DNA of 64,000 nucleotides from the NCBI RefSeq assembly GCF_932294415.1, contig NC_065537.1, forward strand, positions 3,534,001 to 3,598,000, given 5' to 3'. Made by a program: the position numbers and the translations under genes. Below the pieces are notes generated by a model. It searched no databases. It was given only the letters and a program-made list of their open reading frames with translations, and was not told where the DNA came from. Positions 58,193 through 64,000 of this stretch are shown here, piece after piece. Source of the DNA: Quercus robur. Its lineage: Eukaryota; Streptophyta; Magnoliopsida; Fagales; Fagaceae. Position 1 is the stretch's first letter, and each line of letters opens with the position of its first letter.

Positions 58193-59551
58193 GAAGATTG
58201 GCTTCTCTCAAGGGTAAGCAAGCAGGTCTTTTTCTTTTCTTTTTTTTTTTTTCTTTTTTTTTAAGGTTTCTTGTTTCTGTAATTGACTGAAAATGTCTTT
58301 GTTTGGGATAATGTCTTTACCTTTAAGATACTACAAAACAGAAATGTTTATACTTTACAGACCTTCATAAAAACCATTCTGTTGTAATTTGAATTTGATT
58401 TAGTCATTCCAATTTGTCAGATCTCTCTTCTAGATTTGGAATTTAGAACCAGAACAAGCATGAACTAGAAAATATGGAGTATGGAGTTTCTTGGCCGCTT
58501 CTTGTGAGAAATCATCTCTATATATGTGGCCGACCCTAACTAGTATGTTGAGAATCCATAACTAACCCCAAAATTTTGGGACTAAAGCTTGGTTGTTGTT
58601 GCTTTTGGTTTTGGTTTTTACTGCCAAAGTCAATATGAGAAGTAATTAAATTATGCTTGTCGTCCCTTCTAAGAAAAATCTTCTTGATATGAAATACAAA
58701 TTTTGATTATACAAAATTTGATTATGCTCACAATTATCTACAATATGTACTTTGCAGTAGATTTATCAAAATGCAGAATTAATGTTGGCTAATAATAGGC
58801 ATCATTGATTTGTTTGATGTTGGCTCTGCAAATTATAGGCATCATTGATGCCTTGTTATAAACCTTAGATATTGATTGTCTCTTATAATATTTAAATGCC
58901 AATTTTTCTTACGGTAGATTGAAATTTTCATTTACAAGTTTCATGCTATACAGTTGATTGCCATATACAAAGCATTTGAATTTTAAATTCCTCTAGGTTG
59001 TGAATGCTATTTTTAAAGCATTTGAGTTTAAAATTCCTCTAGATGTATTAGAGAAGATTAACATTAGGAGTGACTAGACAAAATGTTGTGAATACTTGAA
59101 CAACAAAAAAAAAAAAAAAAAATTGAACTTTCTCAAAAATAGTTACCAAACAAAATTTCTGCGTTATTCTTGGAATTTTTTTTTTCTTTTCTTTTCAACT
59201 AATCAAATGCGTTTCCCACTTTTAAAACACAAGAAAATTGGTGTTTTTTTTTTTTTTTCCCTTAAAAACAAAAAAATTCAAAACAGTTAAAAACATAGCC
59301 TAATCCCCCCCCCCCCCCCCCCCCTCTTTTGGGGTTGTTTAATTGCTTAGATCTACCCAAAATTATTGGGTACTTACAAAACACTTTGCACTTATAAAAA
59401 CCTATAATAATCACCTAAATTGAACAACCCTAACAATTTGTAAATCATAATCCATCTAGAGGTTAAGTTTAGCAATCACATGCTTTGCATGTGATTATTA
59501 GAAAGTTAAATGACAAAACTACGTCACATACAAGTTTACTAAACTATCATT

Positions 59552-59588
<37 letters not shown>

Positions 59589-60351
59589 CAATAGTTAAAA
59601 AAATGAGGGATTTAATTATTATTATTATTATTTTTTTTTTTTTTGGTGCTGAGAGAGGGATTTAAATTTTAAACCTTGGACATGTCGTCAAAAAAATATG
59701 AAGGACCTACTACAAGAGTCTTGGATTCTTTCTCCTAATCTACTACTAGTGTTTCAATGCAAACTTGCAACCTCTAACCCCAATTTGATATCTATCCATG
59801 CCCACCATCAAGCTTAGGCCAGAGTCCGACACAAATTTGCCAAGGCAAAAGCGCTTTGAGGCGCAATCACGACAAGGTACAATGGTGAGGGTAAATCCTT
59901 TCTTTCATGGTGATACACTGATACACAACGAGGCATAGACCTCTTTCCTTGTACCTACAGAGTACGAACCGCTATTTTTGATGTCCCAATTTCAATTACA
60001 AATTCTAATGGTGGGAATTTTTTAAGGCGCCATCTTTGATATTATTAGCTAGTCCATAGGTGATACAGGATGTTGTGGTAAGATTTATAAAACAGGAACC
60101 ATATTTAAAGGGTTACATTTGTGCACAACTCCTCAAAGTGGTTCGCAAGATACCTTGAGAAAGCCAAGAAAATGTTTCTATAGTCTAATCAGGAGCACCC
60201 GATATTACCTCATTCAACAAATTCGGCGAAATGTGTAGAGGAAAACTGACTTGGTCTCTTTTATTAGTCATGATCTGATCAATCATGTATTATTATATAT
60301 TATATGCATTGGCAAAATTACGATTCTAGATCATATGCATAAATAAGTAAT
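58193..60351. other. KDSA 3' flank and intergenic region
   Basis: The first few hundred bases are presumably 3' untranslated. A SINE-like tail (GGCCGACCCTAACTAGT, TTTTGGGACTAAAGCTTGGT, TGTTGTTG) lies at about 58528-58600. Short direct repeats (AAGCATTTGA.TTTAAA.TTCC, twice) at 58970-59045. C20 at 59305-59324, (AT)n at 59557-59585. No gene is seen. Confidence 0.55.
59305..59324. repeat. Poly-C tract, C20
   Basis: Twenty uninterrupted C residues, unusual in this AT-rich window; its length should be treated as approximate because homopolymers are error-prone. Confidence 0.8.
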
Positions 60352-60369
60352 AGATAAAGCAAACTTGTT

Positions 60370-60530
60370 GTGGGTTCCAGTTAACTCAACTGGTAAAGTC
60401 TCTGATGGTTGTATAAGAAATCTGGGGTTCAATCCCCGCCTACACCAAAAAACTGATTGGTGTCTTGGTCTGATAATAAAGAGCTATTATCAGGAGCGGA
60501 CGTCATAGGTTAAAACTCTCTAAAAAAAAA
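60370..60530 (+). mobile_element. tRNA-derived SINE, 18-bp TSD
   Basis: Flanked by AGATAAAGCAAACTTGTT at 60352-60369 and 60531-60548, a perfect 18-base duplication. The head has an A box (TAACTCAACTGGTAAAG) and a B box (GGGTTCAATCCCC) at tRNA-like spacing. A body of about 80 bp and an A-run close it. A recent SINE; not a tRNA gene. Confidence 0.92.
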
Positions 60531-60548
60531 AGATAAAGCAAACTTGTT

Positions 60549-61565
60549 ATACCTTTGCATTTGGAAAGGATTCAAGTATTCTGGTTTTGGCGGCTCTAAG
60601 ATTTTTTTTCAAGGTAGTCATTAAAAAGTTTAAGATAAATCGTTATATGATATGATAGTTCACTATAAATGTTATCAGGTACATCTTTTTCAATATACAC
60701 AATTAAGCGATCATTAAACTACTGATCTCCTTTTCAATTACCAACATATTGCCTAAATAAGTAACAATATATACAAAATGCATTACCTTTTTTAAAAAAT
60801 GTATCACATAAATCCAACAAATTCGGCTAAAGACTAAAGCAAGTACTAACAAACTAACTATTTGAAAAGTGTGCATTTTTTTTAATAAAAAAAAAAAGCA
60901 ATTTTAAAATATGCCATTTGAAAACACAATTTAAAAAATCAAATTAAACGTTTGATTTGGACTTTTAGGCTAATTTGTTTGTTTGGGCAATTTTTAAAAG
61001 TGCTACATTCACAACATTTTTGCAACATTTACACAACAAAGCATAAGGGTAAGTTTTTACTAGTTCTAATTTGAACATACCATTGAAATTATTTTTTTAT
61101 CCACTAGTAATAACCAGCTAGTTAAGATTTATTACGAAAATATTGTGAACATAGCATTTCTCACAATTTTTTAGTTCAACATTCATCAGACCAAAATTTT
61201 GGAGAAGTTGAATTTAATTTTTAATGGGTAAATTGTTATTTAGGTGTTCAAGTTTTTTTTTTCTAGGGTGGTCAATGACCCATATTAATTTAAAATTCAT
61301 TTTTTTAAAGGTATATTTAAAAAAAAATTCAAGTCAGGGTGATCATGTGACCACCCTGAACTACATGACCACCCTAAACTACACTTGGTGCCGCCCCTGC
61401 TTGTAAAAAAATGGACTCTCATTAATTATTTAATTACTTTTATATAAATTATTAAAATTCACATAATATGCATAAATTGTATTGCAAATTTTCAAATTTA
61501 TTAGAACTAATTTTTAAAATACAAAATAAATCAAACTCAAAAAAAATTAAAATAAAGGCAATAAA

Positions 61566-61606
<41 letters not shown>

Positions 61607-61756
61607 GGGGTCAAGTTGGATTAGATGGGTTAAAAACCTACTTGAAACCAATTCAACATGCCACTCAAAATAAAATTCCAACCCAACCCACAAAAACCAT
61701 TCCAAGGTGTCAGGTTGAATTGGATTGGGTCAGTTTTGTTAGGTTGGTGGTTTGGA
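60549..61756. other. AT-rich intergenic region
   Basis: A retroelement-like GACCACCCTGAACTACATGA, CACCCTAAACTACACTTGG, GCCGCCCCTG relic lies at 61340-61400. (CT)n at about 61570-61597. AACCCAACCC/GGATTGGGTC sequences at 61600-61750 suggest a decayed hAT-like repeat. No gene. Confidence 0.45.
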
Positions 61757-63290
61757 TACTACAGTAATTAAAACCTTATCAACAGTTACGTTGGAACCAA
61801 TATCTTGTTGCAATGATGTGGCTGATAAAACATTGCTCCCCATGAAAATTGCAAGTTGTGTAGGTACAGTAAGAGCGATAGAATTGCTATTTGTCATGAG
61901 AACAACTAAAGCCATACTTGGTCAGCTACATTTTCTTGAACATATAACAATTCCATGTGGATACATCTCATTATTTCAGATATTGGACTACCGTTCAATG
62001 TGGGATCTATGAGATTTGAAATTGTTCCCTCACGCCAATTTTTCCATGCTTGTAGAAATATATCAATGTGAACATGCCATGTTAAAGAAGAAAAATTACA
62101 TTCTCATAATTATTTCTTTTCTTCTTTTCTAAAAAAATGAAGAAAAAAAGAAAAAGAAAAAGAAGGAAATATACCCTTTTATATTCCCACTCACATAGTT
62201 TAGAATGTACACCATATTCCTTCCATTATGAAAATAAGTATTTTTTTTTACTGCTCACAGTCTTCAAAATTAACATGCCAAAACTAAAGACATCTTATTT
62301 CATTGAAAATTGTCCAACCATTCCATACTATGGAGCCACATATCCACTACATTTCATCAATAATAAATCAAGTCTTAATTTTAATGGTAATCTTAATTTC
62401 AAAAATTTTTAATTTCCAACTTTTTTGTGACATTTTTGGTGTTATTTCACTTGAAAAGGCATGCACAATTCTATACATTAGCTCTAGCATGTTGGTACTT
62501 ACTAAGACCCTACAATTTTGTTTGTGTTGCCTTTAGTTTCATCTAATACCACCATTCTTGCAAAGAGGGATGTGCATGGGTCAGATTAAGGGTGTTTTTC
62601 AATCCAACCCACCATGGTCGGGTTGAAAAAAACTCAACCCCACCCAACCTATCCCAAGGGTCCAACCTAACTCAACCCAAGTGAATCAGGTTGGCCCTTT
62701 GGTTGGACATTTATTTAAAAAAAGAAAAGAAAAAAAGAGAGAGAGATAAGCATAAAAACAATAAATTTATAAGATTACCAACACAAATAGCAACATATTT
62801 ACTAATCAAACTTGAGCATAGTACCAAACTAATAAAAACTATTTGATTAGTGCATCAAACCAACACAAATAAAAAGTTGATTTATAATCTTATATATATG
62901 TTGGTAGTTCATCAAACCAAAAGATTAAATAATAAAATCATATAACATATATTTTAAATATATATCAAATCTATGTGAGTCGGGTTAGGTTAGGCGGATT
63001 TGTAAATCTGCTGACCCGCACTTAACCTAACCCATTGTAAAATAAAATTTGGCAATCGAACCCAACTCACCAACCCCTAAAAGCCGACCCAACCCGGCAG
63101 GTTGGGCAAGAATGGATCAATTTTGGTAGATTGATGAGATGGCTGCACACCCTTACTTGTCATTCCAAAATCTGCAATTTTAGGATTCATTTCTACATCT
63201 AATAGAATGTTGGCAGGTTTAAGGTCAAGATGAATTCTCTAGACGTCTGGAATCCTCATAAAGGTATAGAAAACAATTATTTGGTGATTT
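61757..63290 (-). pseudogene. CRK-type receptor kinase pseudogene, 3' half
   Basis: On the minus strand, in gene order: a catalytic-loop exon starting about 63290 ([20 protein letters not shown] and DFG intact, but HRD is HLD); the same exon continuing beyond the hAT-like insertion at 62564-62507 (ARMVVLDETKGNT); a GY-AP-YGM-GQFSMK exon at about 62347-62245 with two stops (activation segment and DVFSFG); and a last exon at about 62090-61757 (similar to the end of the CRK at 29536-29850, e.g. the TCTTGTTGCAATGATGTGG mirror of LQQ). The N-terminal kinase lobe and the whole ectodomain are absent. Clearly dead; related to the CRK pseudogene at 25.5-29.9 kb. Confidence 0.85.
62565..63155. mobile_element. 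hAT-like element, 591 bp, in a kinase exon
   Basis: Ends GAGGGATGTGCATGGG and GGCTGCACACCCTTA are imperfect inverted repeats; the interior is rich in AACCCAACC/GGTTGGG. The flanks CTTGCAAA (62557-62564) and CTTGTCAT (63156-63163) are diverged copies of one eight-base site: in the intact family the exon reads ATGGCAAG there. It splits the DFGMARM motif. Confidence 0.75.
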
Positions 63291-64000
63291 ATTGGTGTAT
63301 ATTTGAGTGGTTTTTTTTTTTTTTTTTTTTTTTTTGAGAATCAACCGAGAAGATATGTTGCCTAAACAAAGTAATTTTGGATGAGCTCTGTAGTAAAATG
63401 CATTTTTGCTAACGTGTTGCTAGTTCAATGTGAGTGATTTATTAGATTTTTAAAGTAAATCGATTTTGAGGAAAATTTTGTTTTATATATATATATTGAT
63501 AACAATCATACATAGATTTTCTTTTTTGCCTAATTTTTATTTTTTAAAATTTTTTTTCCTTACAAACCCTAATTTCATGAATCTTTTTTTCATTTTAGTG
63601 AATTATGAACTTTTTCAGTAATTTAGGCTTTAGCGAATTTTATTTATTTATTTATTTTTTGTTGCAAATTTCACTCTAAAATTTTCGATTAGGTGCAGAG
63701 AATTTGAATGAATCAAAGAAAGGAGAATCACAATGGTGACTGCGAAGGTACGACACACTAACCTCATAATCAGATTCTTGATTTGTTCATTCATGTTTTT
63801 TACAAGACTTGTTTTCTTGACAATGTTAGGGAAAATTCGTTGCCGGGTTGAATCGTGTTGGTGATGATAGTGGCGCTTCCAAAAGTGGAACATTTTTCAT
63901 TATATTCTCTCTCGTGTGTGTGTATGTGTCGTGCTTCAACTTAGCAATTTGTTAAGTTGCTTTAAATTTTAATTTTAAGTCTTTTTTTAATGTAGTGGGT
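63291..64000. other. Window end, mostly non-coding
   Basis: A T-run of about 27 ends at 63336, with (TA)n near 63485-63500. A possible two-exon small frame near 63733-63955 is discussed in the findings; not accepted as a gene. Confidence 0.4.

Noticed and set aside
60370..60450. A tRNA gene
   Set aside because: A and B boxes are present but there is no acceptor stem pairing, and an 18-bp target duplication encloses a longer unit with an A tail: it is a SINE. The same reasoning applies to 25030-25145.

Overview
This is an AT-rich nuclear segment of a plant, almost certainly a eudicot. The evidence is one intact intron-rich gene for plant-type KDO-8-phosphate synthase (an enzyme of pectin biosynthesis), several decayed plant receptor kinase and receptor-like protein genes, and a dense, nested population of plant transposons (Ty3/gypsy, Ty1/copia, LINEs, tRNA-derived SINEs, MULE, hAT-like and PIF/Harbinger-like elements). 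The style of the repeats would fit a woody species such as a member of Fagales, but that is only an impression. No bacterial, organellar or CRISPR sequence is seen.

Layout. 1-6.6 kb: non-coding, with small inverted-repeat elements, including a PIF/Harbinger-like element (1972-3153) and a foldback MULE-like element with a 9-bp target duplication (4758-5777), ending in a broken G-type lectin receptor kinase fragment. 6.6-19.5 kb: a three-unit direct segmental duplication. Each unit carries the 5' end of a decayed receptor-like protein gene and a tract of about 100-bp minisatellite repeats. The units differ by later insertions (hAT-like, MITE, solo LTR), so each unit serves as the empty site for another. 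19.5-25 kb: small repeats, a truncated pseudogene copy of the first two exons of the KDO-8-P synthase gene (22.97-23.66 kb) and SINEs. 25.5-32.1 kb: a cysteine-rich receptor-like kinase (CRK) pseudogene, split by a copia fragment and followed by a partial, rearranged 3' copy that includes a small MITE-bounded inversion and a 0.3-kb hairpin element. 33.5-44.1 kb: a nested stack, in which a LINE ORF1 relic is split by a 9.6-kb MULE with 0.94-kb terminal inverted repeats, itself split by a 5.1-kb gypsy element that lacks integrase. 45.0-58.2 kb: the KDSA gene, 13 exons, 290 codons, intact. Its last intron grew to 6.55 kb because three LINE insertions, two of them nested, landed in it. 58.2-64 kb: intergenic, with a SINE, and a second CRK-type pseudogene on the minus strand split by a hAT-like element.

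Only KDSA looks functional. The rest is a record of receptor-gene decay and successive transposon insertion. Many insertions can be ordered in time because target duplications and paralogous empty sites are both visible. I found no convincing previously undescribed biological system. The most informative features are the layered insertions, the integrase deletion, the MITE-bounded inversion and the long-TIR MULE.
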